Positions 1 through 10,921 of a stretch of DNA of 64,000 bases are shown in pieces. The stretch's first letter is position 1; each line of letters opens with the position of its first letter. The DNA is from Tillandsia leiboldiana (taxonomy: Eukaryota > Streptophyta > Magnoliopsida > Poales > Bromeliaceae). The notes under the pieces are model-generated. The model ran no database searches. It was given only the letters and a program-made list of their open reading frames with translations, and was not told the DNA's origin. The stretch lies in assembly GCA_029204045.2 (NCBI GenBank), contig CM055066.1:45150342-45214341 (forward strand), given 5' to 3'. A program made the translations under genes and the position numbers.

Positions 1-1537
1 GACACTTATCTTAAACCAAAAAATTGAAACTCAATGTTATCACCAAAACATTGACTTTTTTTGCGTGAAAGATCCAATAAAGAAAAATTACATTTGAACC
101 AATCTTAGAACAAACTCTATGACTTAGGACTTGGAGTCTTAAAGTGATGTATATCCTGCAAAACAAAAACTCCAAACAAAATCAAACGTTTAGTCGTTAG
201 AAATGGAATCCTACATTTGATTCGTCCTTTTGGTTCTTTTTGTTTTTCGGCTCTTGTCCTCAAATCTTTTCTTTATCTCATTGTTTCATCTCCCCCTATC
301 TTGAGCATATCTTTTCATCATCTCTGTTCTCCCCCTTTTTGATTCGTCCTGATTCGTCCTAATCATTTCTGTTCTCTCCCTTTTTGTCACAAATTGTCAA
401 ATAGTGAACATACTAGACAAAATGAAATCACTAACATCATTAGTTCATAGAGAAAGAGAGATAAAAGCTCAGTTCCGGTATATAAACAAAAATGCAGATT
501 GCGTACCGGTAGTCGAAAGCAAAAATCAAATAATTTCTTGAAACAAATCCAGATTTTGAAATATTTGAATTACCGATTTGTATTCCATCAAGAAAACAAT
601 TTAAGTGCTTGAAAATAATATGAGATCACATAGATGTCATTCAATCCAATTAATTTTACAAAAATTAAAAAGATTTACTCCGAAATCATGAAAAACAAAG
701 ATAAGACATTATAAACCGTTTTTCATATTATATACGTCAAACACAAGTCATCAAAAATAATCTTGAGATCCAAAGTCTATCAAGATGTAACGGATTTACA
801 AAGATGACTTACAGAGATTTCCAAATGACATCAATTTTAAATTTTACCCTTCTAAATTGAGATATGCACTAAAATACCTAAGGGTGGCTCTTTGAGCATC
901 TTTTAACTATCCCACCTTATACCAACCAGGAGATTGTTCAAAATAAGAACTTTGAATTTAAATCTCCGAATGCTTCAACTAAAAATTTCAAAAATATTTT
1001 TCTAGCATCCAAAACATGTGGTAGCTTCACACACAAACCGGACGACCGGGGTGGCAGCTCTTTCCAACATGTGGTGGTAGTTTTCACACTCCTTTCGGAT
1101 GTAACTCTTTCCACATCTTTTGCAATTCATTTCATTACCCTTGTAAGAAAATAAAATCTCTTATGTGAAAGAATTAAATCCCAAATTTTAGTCTATCGGT
1201 TGTCTCATGTTTATCACAAAGAATTCACACAACCGAGATAGATTAAGCATCTAAATATCACACATGATTACTAAAATTTGATGAATATAATTATCAAAAA
1301 CTCCTATAATGAAATATCTTCAAGAATTATGATTATGGAGTAAAGTTGATAATTCATATAAAATTAAATTGGAGTGATTGAAAGTGAAACCCTTTTTATT
1401 CAATGCACTTGTTCGTTAAAACCCTTTTGTTAAAAAACAAAACATAAAAACGAAGAGCATTGAAAACATGTAATGCAGAGATTCAGAAAAATATGAAACG
1501 AAAACCAATCAAAGCATTACATACAGTCATAAGCTAT
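1..1537 (-). other. Copia-1 3' non-coding region
   Basis: AT-rich sequence without a credible ORF. The part at about 870-1170 matches the copia-2 spacer downstream of RT/RNase H (shared phrases such as tggctctttgagcatcttt and gtggtagttttcacactcc). The part at about 250-470, including ccctttttgtcacaaa, resembles the copia-2 segment between ORF3 and the 3' LTR (about 53430-53570). If both matches hold, copia-1 lacks pol and also ORF3. The second match is weak and judged by eye. Confidence 0.55.
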
Positions 1538-3493
1538 TTAGAACTTAAGACATGGAAAGATATCACCTTTTTGAATCCAAAATTGTCGGATTTTGGGTTG
1601 TCTTGATTCATTGTGACCGGGAGTTGATAGCTTTGACTGTTGGTCCACCTTAGGTCTTTGCCTCGCAATGATCCACTTGTATGATTGATGTTGTGGCTCG
1701 GACCTTTGGTGGTTTGAGTGAACTCCTTTGACTTGATGAATCTTTTGATTCCGTTGAGTTCGCTCCGTAGATGAAGTTGCCAAAGAATTCCTCTTTCTCT
1801 TTTTCGGGCACGACTTCATCAAGTGTCCTTCAAGTCCACATTGGTGACAAGTTCTTCCTTTCAACTTAGTTGTGGAACTTGAAGCCTTCACAGTTTGGTT
1901 CTTTTTAAATCCCAAACCAACCTTGCTTGTTTGACCTAATCCGGACATACAATCAAGTTTCTTAGAACCGGTTGAAAGTTTTTGTATGTCGGATTTAAGT
2001 TGATAAACTTGCTTGGTCAAAGCTTGATTGGTGACATGAATCTCCTCAAACTGTTTTTCTAGAAAACCAATCTTGTCCATCTATGATTTGGCGTTTGTCT
2101 CCGATTGGTTTAGCTTTTCTTGAAGGATTTTATTGTTATCCAATAAACGTTCTCGTTCCTCCTCGAGATCATGAAGTTTTATCTTTAAAGCATGATTCTC
2201 GTCTTGAGCCTCTAGTCGTTGCTTCCTCAACTTCTTGATATGCTTGGCCATCTTCTTACATTCCGCAAGAAGTTGTTGATTTGCCTCAACGAGTTCTTCT
2301 TCGTCCGACTCCCCCTCACTTGATGACTCTCCGCCGGATGTTGATGTTTCATGCAAAATCAAAGGAGCAGAGTCAGTGATTAGAGATGATAAGCAAAAAT
2401 TAGAAGAGGGAATTTGAGAAGCATGTAAGGCAACGACTTTTTCCTCTTTACTTGAGGTCGATTCATTAGAAGTAGAATCGTCCCAAGTTTTCACTTGCAA
2501 AGCCTTCTTTTTATATGATTTCTTAGAAGGACAATCCGTTGAAATGTGGCCGTAGCCTTTGCATTGATAACATTGGATTTTCCTTTCGAATTCATCTTTT
2601 TCTTTAGAAGGTTTTGCAGAGCTTTTGAGATTAGAGGATTTAGAACCCGATGATCCTTTAGATGGTTTCGTGGATGAAGATCCATCGGTTCGATTCTTCC
2701 AAAACTTCCGACGAAATTTCTTTACGATCCGCGCCAATTTCTCTTCAAAGTCGCCAAAAGAGATTTCATTATCGGAACTTGATTAGCTATCTTCTTCCTT
2801 TGTTGATTTGAATGCAATACCTGTAAGCTTAGAAGAAGACTTGGAAGAAACTTGATTAGTACGAAAAGTCATCTCATAAGTTTGTAAAGCACCTACTAAT
2901 TCCTCTACTCTCATCTCATCCGGATGGCTAACGGTTTCAATGGCGGTAACCTTTGCCCTAAACCGTTCCGGAAGAGTCCGAAAAATCTTTCTTACAACTT
3001 TCGACTCCGGGATCTTTTCTCCTAAATTAGCACAAGTGTTGATTATATCTTGGAGTCTTGTGTAATAATCAGTAAATAACTCATGCTCATCCATATGAAT
3101 AGAGTCAAATTGACTTGTAAGCATCTGGAGCTTTTGAATTTTTACTAGATTAGTACCCTCATGTGTAATTTTGAGAATATCCCAAATTTCCTTCGCGGTT
3201 TCACACGCGGAAATTCGTGTGAACTCAGTCGAGGAAAGAGAATTAAATAAAGCGTTCATACCTTTCCCATTGTAAGAAGATCTTTCGAATTCCTCTTTGG
3301 ACCATCTAGAGCGAGGTTTTGGGGTAGTAGAATTTCCTACTTCCTCAACAAGATGCACCCAACCGTATTCCACGGATTGCCATACCCGCTCATCAATTGT
3401 GATGAGAAAAGCTCTCATCCGCACTTTCCAATAAGCATAATTAGTCCCATCAAAAAGAGGAGGTCGATAAATATTACCACTTTCACCCGACAT
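1538..3493 (-). pseudogene. gag: Copia-1 gag (UBN2-type capsid plus CCHC knuckles), two nonsense codons
   Basis: Retrotransposon nucleocapsid polyprotein that would form virus-like particles in the cytoplasm. One reading frame of about 650 codons runs the whole length and is broken only by in-frame stops TAA at 2783-2785 and TAG at 2081-2083. I chose the ATG at 3491-3493 (protein begins MSGESGN) because the longer upstream start overlaps the primer binding site. The N-terminal third is the DUF4219/UBN2 copia-gag type (motifs FDGTNYAYWKVRM and AKEIWDILKITHEGT). A CCHC knuckle (CYQCKGYGHISTDC) follows, then a coiled-coil-like acidic stretch, and a second CCHC (CHQCGLEGHLMKSC) near the C terminus. 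The frame ends before any protease. The two stops mean this copy cannot make full-length Gag unless they are read through. Confidence 0.88.
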
Positions 3494-3510
3494 GATAGAT
3501 AAACCTAAAA

Positions 3511-3525
3511 CCCGCTCCGATACCA
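3511..3525 (-). promoter_or_regulatory. Copia-1 primer binding site (tRNA-iMet)
   Basis: The minus strand reads TGGTATCGGAGCGGG two bases after the LTR end (CCTACA). This is the usual plant primer site complementary to the 3' end of initiator tRNA-Met, with G in place of A in the common TGGTATCAGAGC. It fixes the LTR boundary at 3528. Confidence 0.85.
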
Positions 3526-3527
3526 CT

Positions 3528-3782
3528 TGTAGGTTTTTATGTATTTAGGATCCACAAGGATCTAAATAGGTACTATCAAACAACTAGAGGGGGGGTGAAT
3601 AGGTGTAATACTTAAAAACAAATCTCAGTGTAAAATAAAAACCAATGCGGAAAATAAAAGCAGCACACCGAGATTTACGTGGAAACTCCAATCCAGGAGA
3701 AAAACCACGGGACCAACACGCAATAACAATCCACTAAGAATAGAAGAATAACAAGGTGATTACCGACTCCACGGACTCAAAC
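3528..3782 (-). repeat. Copia-1 5' LTR, promoter-distal part (U5 side)
   Basis: The plus strand begins TGTAGG, which is CCTACA, the LTR end in element orientation. It aligns with the end of the copia-2 LTR at 51583 (shared phrases gaataggtgtaa, aaccacgggacc, caaggtgat). It stops at 3782, where gypsy A is inserted, and resumes at 14734. Together the two parts make an LTR of about 1.24 kb. Confidence 0.85.
3778..3782. repeat. Left target site duplication of gypsy A (CAAAC)
   Basis: CAAAC directly precedes the LTR start TGTGAGG at 3783 and is repeated at 14729-14733 after the LTR end TGACA. This is a perfect 5-bp duplication, proving that A is a complete insertion. Confidence 0.93.
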
Positions 3783-4352
3783 TGTGAGGACCTGGATCCC
3801 CACGACGAGATTACTGGTTGACCAGCAGCTCCTGGTGGTCTATGTGGCGTGTCGGTCGTATTTGTGCACCTATTGGACACTAATGATGGACTCGGTGTGT
3901 GTTGTGGATCACGATAGTAGTCTGTTGACCCCGTCGGATGCTTAGAAGTGGTTTCGCGCGCTATGGATATTAAAATTGGACTCGGTGCTAAGTTTGCACC
4001 AAGGAACACCTTTCCGGATGCCTTCGGCAATTTTTAGAGTTGGAATTTGGCAAAATGGACTTCGGATTTGGATTCAGCGCGCGAAAAAGATGAAAATGGA
4101 CTATTCACTTGCATTTTCGGAGTCCGGATGATTCGGCACATTTTTCGAGGCAAGGGAACTGTTCCGGCCGGCGGCAGCGGCGGCGGGCAGCGGCGGCTGG
4201 CGGAGGAGCGCGGCGGCGGGGTGAGGCACAGCCGCTCGGTCCACCGGGCGAGGCGTGCACCGGGGGCTTGGACGCGTGGCGGCCCCGGAGTGGCGGGCAC
4301 ACGAGCGCGCAGTCTACGGGGAGTGCGGCCTGGTGCATGGACCGGGCGGGGC

Positions 4353-4521
4353 CACGTGGAGGCCACTGATTGGCCGGTCAACGTGCACGCGGTCCACGAA
4401 ACGGGTGCAGGCCGCCTCGGGGCGCGTGTGTGCAGGGTGGCAGGCGGCGGCGCAGGCGCGCACGTGGGCGCAGTCGGGGGCTGAGTGCGGTCCACGCGTC
4501 GGCATCTCCGCGCGCCACGTG
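4353..4521 (+). promoter_or_regulatory. Three CACGTG (G-box) motifs in the gypsy A U3
   Basis: CACGTG occurs at 4353-4358, 4461-4466 and 4516-4521, within 350 bp upstream of the TATA box. The same three are kept in the 3' LTR (11493, 11601 and 11656). G-boxes are binding sites for plant bZIP and bHLH factors. Their use here is inferred from position and from repetition in the related LTR D. Confidence 0.5.
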
Positions 4522-4693
4522 TCGAGCAGCGGATGGCCGGTGTGGCTGTCCGCTGTTCGGGTGCGTCGTGGCAGGCCGTGGGTGTTTCGGGTGGCTACAG
4601 TGTTGGGCCTGGCCCAACACTGTTCACGCCCGATTCTGCCTGCGCCCGGAAATTTCGGCCCAAAGCCCATTTTCGGGATTTTTCGGGTGGGCC

Positions 4694-4701
4694 TATAAAT
4701 A
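4694..4701 (+). promoter_or_regulatory. Gypsy A 5' LTR TATA box
   Basis: TATAAATA within gggcctataaataggccc, at the junction of the GC-rich U3 and a less GC-rich downstream part. It is conserved at 11834-11841 in the 3' LTR and at 61259-61266 in LTR D. Transcription would start roughly 30 bp further on, leaving about 2.9 kb of LTR in the leader. Confidence 0.75.
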
Positions 4702-7588
4702 GGCCCTTTGCACTGCCCTTTTCGGGCTTTTCCCGAGCTCTCCGGCCTGAGGGCCCTTCACCAAATTTGTTGCTCACCTTGTCGCGCATCTTGTGGAGGA
4801 AGCTCGGAATTTTTGGAAGGCGCGGCGTCGACGACTTCGGCATCGTGGCACAGAGCGACATATTTTCATCGCAGGCCCGTTATCGTCGTAGTTTGGTATG
4901 AGAGGTCCACAGAGCCACCCCGATAATATTTTCGGATGATTTTAGCGGCATCGGATTCACGAGAGGTAGATCTACAATTCTTGTATTGTCTACTTTTCCC
5001 AGATTTGAGCTCTATTTGGGGTTCCGGGTATGTTTTTAACCCTCCTTGCCGCTGATGGAAATTCTGGACAGCACCATCTTGCCGGATTTTTATCTCCGCA
5101 ACCGGGCATCGGATGGAGACGAGCCTTTGGACATTTTTCATCTACTCGACACGAGGATTGCCACAGTATTTTTCTTGGATTTTTCTAAGGCTTGTCCGGA
5201 GGTATACTTTTCTCCCTTTATCTGTGCAAGAGTTTACAGATGTGTGGTTGTGTGTTTGTGAGCGCCCTGTATTGTGGAATTTGTAACTCGGCCTACGGGG
5301 CTCGGAATTTGACGTACAGGTACTCGTTTCGAAGGTATCGACGTGACGATCTTGACAGTATTTATTTTGGAATTTTCTGAGTTCTCGCTGTAGGTGAAAT
5401 AATTACATCTTTGGGACTGATTTTCAGACTGTGTGTACTTGGTTAAATTTTGGAATAAAAGTGTAATGTTGGGCCTTATTGTTGTACCCAGGGGTGTTTG
5501 CAAGTGTTGCTGGACCCGTTGGATCTGCAGATTTTGATTTCGGGGTAATTTCAGCTGTTTGGAGTCGAGGCTTTCGCGACGTGCACCGAGGATGCAGTTT
5601 CGGCAGAATTTGGACTGTGAGCGTCTGCACACTTCACCGACTTCAGGTTTGCCTTGGTTTAAGCGCTTCAGGTGGGTAAGCTTAATATTGATAAGGTTTT
5701 ATATTCTGGTGAATGTAAATGCATTTGTGGGGATGTCACCCCTTTATGACTGACATCAGGCAAAATGGATGTACAACCGATATGAGCGAGAGGTAAGCAA
5801 GGAATAGCCTACTTGGGGGAGTGTGGCATACCATAGTAGGAATATTTTAGCATGCTTTGATAATATATGTTTCACCCACTTCTATCGTTTCTGAGGACAA
5901 AAGCATGCTTGTATGGTCATGTAGTCAGGCCATCTTTTACTGCTGCACTACTTATTGGAACTTGACTTAGGAGAAACCATGCTTTTCCTTTCTCCTTCTT
6001 TGTTAGTCAAGTGGTCAGTGTTGCTCGGGTTCGAGCAGGGGTCTGGGTAGTGTAGTCGGGACTTGGTGTCTGGGACAGGTTGGATTAGTTGTGGGGCTTT
6101 GCGGCAACCGCGGATATTGGGCGGTTGACCGGATATTTATTTATGCACCAGATTGGGCATCTGATTTCTCTCGTGGACAGAGTTTCCCACGTTTTGTGTA
6201 CTTTTGCATTTGATTGAGGACCGAGGCTTTCTTTAGTGGTTGGGCATTCCCACTTTGATCAGAGTCATGATCCAGTCCTGCTTTGGTTACTTATCGCACC
6301 GGCGCGGTTATTGCCCGGGGATGCTTTTACCACACCGGCGCGGTTATTGCCCGGTGATGCTTTCCTCGTGTGGGTCGCTCCCCTCGAGATCCCCTCCGGA
6401 GGCTGGGGCCAGACAGTTATTGATAGTTTTTGCTATCACATCGGCGCGGTTATTGCCCGATGATGACGGCGGCAGCAGGCAGTACCAGTTTTACTGGTGA
6501 CACTAGATTGAGTTTATTTCAGGCTTTTACTTTATTGTTGCACTCATGTCAGGGGGACCGAGTGGAGTCTAGTAGTTTTGTTTAGACCAGTGCTAGTGTT
6601 GTCGGGAACCATTTGGGGGTTGAGGGTGGTCCCGAGGTCGTTGTGAGTTAGTCGACCGTTGTGCGAGAGGTTTGGTGATCTTGAGTTTATCCGTTCTGAG
6701 AGAGAGAGCGTGGATTTTGACTATAGCCTGCATGAGCCACTACTCGATAGCGAGTTAGTCCGTTTGGACGCCCTACGTAATTCCTGCCCGTCAGCGGGAG
6801 GTGGTCGTAGGTGGGGCGCAGGTTTGACAGGACCAGATGTGGCAGTCAGCTCGATTGGGTCGATTGTGCACTTCATGTGCTAGTGGTTGCATACCCTACT
6901 TTGTTTCTCCCCTCTTGTGCATTTAGACGGAGGCTTGGTAGCTGTTAGGTGACACTAGCTTTCTTGTTCAGTTCCCACTGCTTTGGCTTTATTATGTCTC
7001 TTGAGGACTTGGTGGGCAGACCGTCGGGTCTGGCGGTGGTACCCACTGAGAACTCCCTTTTGGTGTAGTTCTCACACCCTTTGGTGTTTTTCCCCTCCTT
7101 TTTCCTTCCTCTCCTTTGTTTTGCAGAGTCTTAGCTGGTGTTGCTGATTCTGCGGTTGTTGATCGAGGCGAGGGAGTCGCGAGCTAGATCCCTACCCATC
7201 GTTGGAGAGTAGCGGTACCCCTTCAGAGGAGATCCTCAGTAGATTAGTTGTTTTATTTTCCTCTTTTAAGAGACTGTTGTAGTGAGGATATATCATGTAT
7301 CGAGAGACTGTACACTGATGTATTTATTGGAGATATCTCTCTGTTGAGTTTTGAGCTGTGTATATGAGGATATTGTACCATTATTATTTTGGGAGATGGA
7401 CATTGTTGTATTATCTCCAGCTGTACAGTGGTTGATTTTAGTTATACCGCAGGTTTTTATTTATAGCTCTGATATCTGTTAGCTGTAGTACTTTTCTTGC
7501 AGGTAGGACGCTTCGCCTATGCGGGTTTGGCATAGGTGGCGGATCTGTTGGCGAGCCCGTGTCGCAGTTTCGACCCCGCGGCATGACA

Positions 7589-9020
7589 GATTAGGTGGTA
7601 TCAGAGCCTAGGTTGTAGGTCATGGTGGACTTAGAAACCCTAAACTTATGGTTTGACCCTTGGTTGACTTCGTGAGAGTCGTGACTTTTAGCGAGAGTCC
7701 TGATTGAGTTTTATACCTCTCCCAAGGGACGGGAGGAGTGATTGGCATGTTTATTCTCCTAAGTGATTATTTTGGCTGCAGACAACATAATGCTGTGGAA
7801 CGGGTGACATGCATTAGACTTTCGCTGGATCGGGTCGAGCGCTGTTTTGTGTTGTTTTGTGGTTTCGTCGTGGCGAGCGGTGTCTCCCCGACGCTGGGTT
7901 TTGACCCATGTGCATCCTGTCTTAGCAGTTGAGCTTGAACAGTTGGTTTTGGGCCGGATACCTGGATTGAGGTCAGAGAACTCCGGACTCAAATGACAGG
8001 ATTGTCAGAGGCTTATCAGCGGCGGAGTGAGCAGCTGGTCTTGGTGACACAGTTGTCGGAGCATTGGGTAACCCCCTCTGTGCCAATGTTTAGTGCCGAG
8101 GCACCGAGGCAGGGTGGATAGTTGACAGCAGGGGAGCTGTGGAACATGATCGATCTATTGAGCCAGATTTGGCAGATGACCCACCCCGACTCGTAAGATT
8201 GAGTTTGGAGCCTTTGGAGGCAGAGTCGTGGTTGGTGGTGATGGAGTGATCAATTGAGAGCCTCCCTGTGCTAGAGAGCTTATGCAGTCGTCGAACTGCG
8301 CGCTCCAGATTCGAGGGACGAGGCGCATAGGATATGTGTGACTGGGAGTGGCTTGCGCCAGGATACCTTTCAGTTCATTCAGTCCCTCCGTTATAGATTT
8401 TGGATCTTGGATGCCTCGATAGAGTAGCCGTTGTGTATGGAGCGTGGCGCTGCAGTTCCTTTGGTTAGGGATCTGCCGCAGATGCGAGTTCTGGATTTTG
8501 GCGCTTGGCGCCGGGTGATGGAGGACAGATCGGCCGGCAGAGGCATTTCTGATTTCTTTCTCCAGGATGACGAGTTTCCGAGATGCCGGAGATCGGGTGG
8601 ACCCCGAAGGCAGCATCAGCATTTATATCAGAGAGGCGCAGCGGTAGCGTGGATTTGTTATCTGCGGAGGACCTTATTCGTCGCCTCAATGTGATCAGAG
8701 ACAGAGGTCATGCTCCTTTGTAGATAGTCCCGATTTTTAGGCAGATTGAGCGACAACCACTTGCTTTGAGCGGTTGAATCTGTGCCGCCCGGTTTGAGGG
8801 CGCCACGGTAGTGGATCGAGTGTCGCAGGTGGGATTTCACCGCAGTAGTCGGACCTAGAGCATGTTCCACTCTTGCATGGGCTAGAGGCAGATTTGTTAC
8901 CACGTGCACTAGAGGTACAGGTTCCTGTTGTGGTTGTGCATGTGGTGGAGGCTTTTGGATCATGTCCAGTGCGGCCGAGGCCGCGAGTTACCGACAGAAT
9001 TATTGGGAATTGTAGCAATT
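7589..9020 (+). other. Gypsy A internal leader and unrecognisable gag region
   Basis: The primer site TGGTATCAGAGC lies at 7596-7607, seven bases after the LTR end. The rest is where leader and gag should be, but I find no zinc knuckle or long ORF. The segment from about 7707 is repeated in A2 (15717 onward) with perhaps 10% divergence, including stops in all frames, so it was already non-coding when the two copies were made. Confidence 0.7.
7596..7607 (+). promoter_or_regulatory. Gypsy A primer binding site (tRNA-iMet)
   Basis: Exact TGGTATCAGAGC, complementary to the initiator tRNA-Met 3' end, seven bases inside the internal region. Confidence 0.9.
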
Positions 9021-10300
9021 CGGTGTTTCGACCCTGTGCTTGAGATTGATTGGCACAACGCCACAGAATGTTTGACTGCGGCGAGAGAGGACTTTGATCT
9101 TCGGCAAGGCGGACTAGAGGAGGCTTGCTTGTTGAGATTGTTAGAGCACACAGGTTTTAGCAACAGTGTGAGAGGTGCTTACGGCGGCACCGGGACTCAG
9201 GGATATCCTTGTTGCTCATGAGATCCCGGTTGTGATTTCACCTGAGCTGTTGATAATGCCGCCGGTTAGGGAGATAGAGATTGCGTTGGACGTGGTTCGG
9301 GGAACCACGCCACCCTCAACGGCACCTCATTGGATATCGCCTGTAGAGCTAAGAGAGCTGATGGCGTAGTTGTAGGATCTGATGGATCGAGGGGTCTGTT
9401 TGACCTGGTGCCATGCCGTTGGTATACGGCGTTGATGCCACGCCGTTGGTATACGGTGGTGATGCCACGTCGTGGATACACGACTGTGAGGGTCCTTTTA
9501 TGGTTCGAGTGTAGACAAGTTCGGGTGGTATCTAGGACCTTTTGATGGAGTTATACTCTGGCAGTTAGTGTATGATGCGAGTACCTACTTGGAATCAGAC
9601 AGCCGAGGATATTTTGATTTACTCCCAGAGCGATTTGGAGCACGAGGAGCACTTGTGGAGGTGCTACCATTCCTGTGTGGATGAAGCTGTATGCCAAGTT
9701 ATTGAGGTACAAGTTTTAACTCTAAGTGCATGCCTTCTTGAGTCACCTTATTCTGGCCATTGGAGTGGCGGTGGAATCCGACCAAATGGATGTTATTCGA
9801 GTTTGGCTGAAACCAACATTTATTCTTGAGGTGAGGAGCTTCTTAAACATGGCAGTGCTGGGAGAGCATGGCCAATGGATAATGAGACTGGTACCAGCGC
9901 CAATGCTAGTGTTTCCAGTGTTGGGATATGGATTGGTGTGTTTTAGGGATACCTCCCATTGTGGCTGTAGAGTTACCGTGGGTTGATCTTCGGTCCACAC
10001 TTCATTAGTCCAACCCTATGAGTATTGTGGCAGGATGAACCGCTGTTTTGCAGGCAGCTTGGATTCCACAGTTGAACCTTTCAGTACGCCTTTTATTTCC
10101 AGCTTTGATTGATATACCTGGGCGTAGGCAATGCCTGCTTGGCTATCAGTTCTGATTACTCAGCATCTTGAGTGGGATTTTCGCGGATTGTCGTTGATGG
10201 TTCGGACTTTTGACCGCGAGTTTGGGCATCAGCATTATGATCGCCTTTTGAGCCAGTTTTCAGTCCCGTTCACTGACGGTTTGGTCCACGTCAAGGTGTC
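9020..10300 (+). pseudogene. Gypsy A decayed pol (protease, RT and connection relics)
   Basis: Short in-frame islands match chromovirus pol in the right order. A protease C-terminal relic lies at about 9027-9090 (FDPVLEIDWHNATEC, against FDVVLGMDWL types). The RT N-terminal linker is at about 9175-9420 (PPVREIEIALDVVRGT, then SPVELRELM and LQDLMDRG, with a stop between). The RT active-site relic is at about 9600-9660 (EDILIYSQSDLEHEEHL; the first Asp of the FxDD motif is Glu). The RT/RNase H junction is at about 9757-9860 (GVAVES, then TFILEVRSFLNMAVLG). Between the first and second RT islands most of the catalytic core is missing and is replaced by a 26-bp repeat present three times (about 9408-9485). 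No integrase motif is recognisable. The product cannot be functional. Confidence 0.75.
9408..9485 (+). repeat. 26-bp tandem repeat, three imperfect copies
   Basis: Units built on tgatgccacgccgttggtat follow each other directly, each ending in a tacggtg-like segment; the third has diverged. They sit where the RT core should be in gypsy A, so the repeat may mark the deletion scar. Confidence 0.65.
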
Positions 10301-10886
10301 CTTTATTAGTTGAGAGATCGACTTCGACCCGTGGGTCTGTTGGGGTTATGTTGGCATGTTGAGTGACCAACTGTGGCATGAGATTGTGTCTCTTGAGGAC
10401 ACCTTTTGAGGGTAGCCCGCAGTTGAGTAGTCCACTCGGGCGATTTTGGATCGGGAAGCAACCGAGTGAAGACCCCAGCATATTAGATTCTTTTCCTAAT
10501 TGGATGAATGCGTGGGTATACTTCGGGTCGTCTTGTTGAGATTGGCACCAGGATGAGGTGTTGGTACGAGTAGCACTAGTTGTTATTTTCTTTTCCCCAG
10601 TATTTTGGTGGAGCCCCTGTGGTTTTCACGTCTCAGCTCAGGAGTGATGTGTTTTTGGGTCCCTCGCTCGTGATTGACTTGCCCCTTCGAGGTCTGTGAT
10701 TGTTGGAGTGTGAGGGACGCCCGTTGCGATTTCTGGCTCGAGAGATGAGAAAATTGCATATCGGGCCATGCCGTACTTGTTGTTGTTGGGGAGTAATCAC
10801 GGGGAGTGAGTGATGTTTCGGGAGCTGGAGGCGTTATTGATGGATACTTACCCGTGGTATTTGTGACTCTTGGTGGATTTGAGCTA
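10300..10886 (+). other. Gypsy A 3' internal region, nothing recognisable
   Basis: Where integrase and chromodomain should lie. I see only short ORFs with stops in every frame and no HHCC, DDE or chromodomain motif. Confidence 0.5.
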
Positions 10887-10921
10887 GTTTCGAGGACGAA
10901 ACTTTCCTTAGTGGGGGAGGA
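10887..10921 (+). promoter_or_regulatory. Gypsy A pre-LTR hairpin and polypurine tract
   Basis: GTTTCG-AGGA-CGAAAC (10887-10902) forms a six-pair stem with a four-base loop. It is followed by the purine run GGGGGAGGA (10913-10921) touching the 3' LTR. The purine run primes plus-strand DNA synthesis. The hairpin recurs at the same place in B and C. Confidence 0.8.

Larger units (their letters stand above)
3783..7588 (+). repeat. Gypsy A 5' LTR (3.8 kb)
   Basis: Starts TGTGAGGACCTGG, ends GGCATGACA. It contains a GC-rich upstream block (about 4160-4640) with three CACGTG motifs, a TATA box at 4694-4701, a long transcribed part rich in short ORFs that are not genes, and a short repeat (ggcgcggttattgcccg at 6301, 6337 and 6443). 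Nothing in it looks protein-coding; the short ORFs recur in the 3' LTR only because the LTRs are copies. Confidence 0.92.

Noticed and set aside
4034..4901. Paired ORFs on both strands in the A LTR, repeated at 11115-12041
   Set aside because: Conserved only because the two LTRs are copies of each other. Both strands are open due to GC richness, there is no known domain, and the diverged LTR D does not keep the frames.
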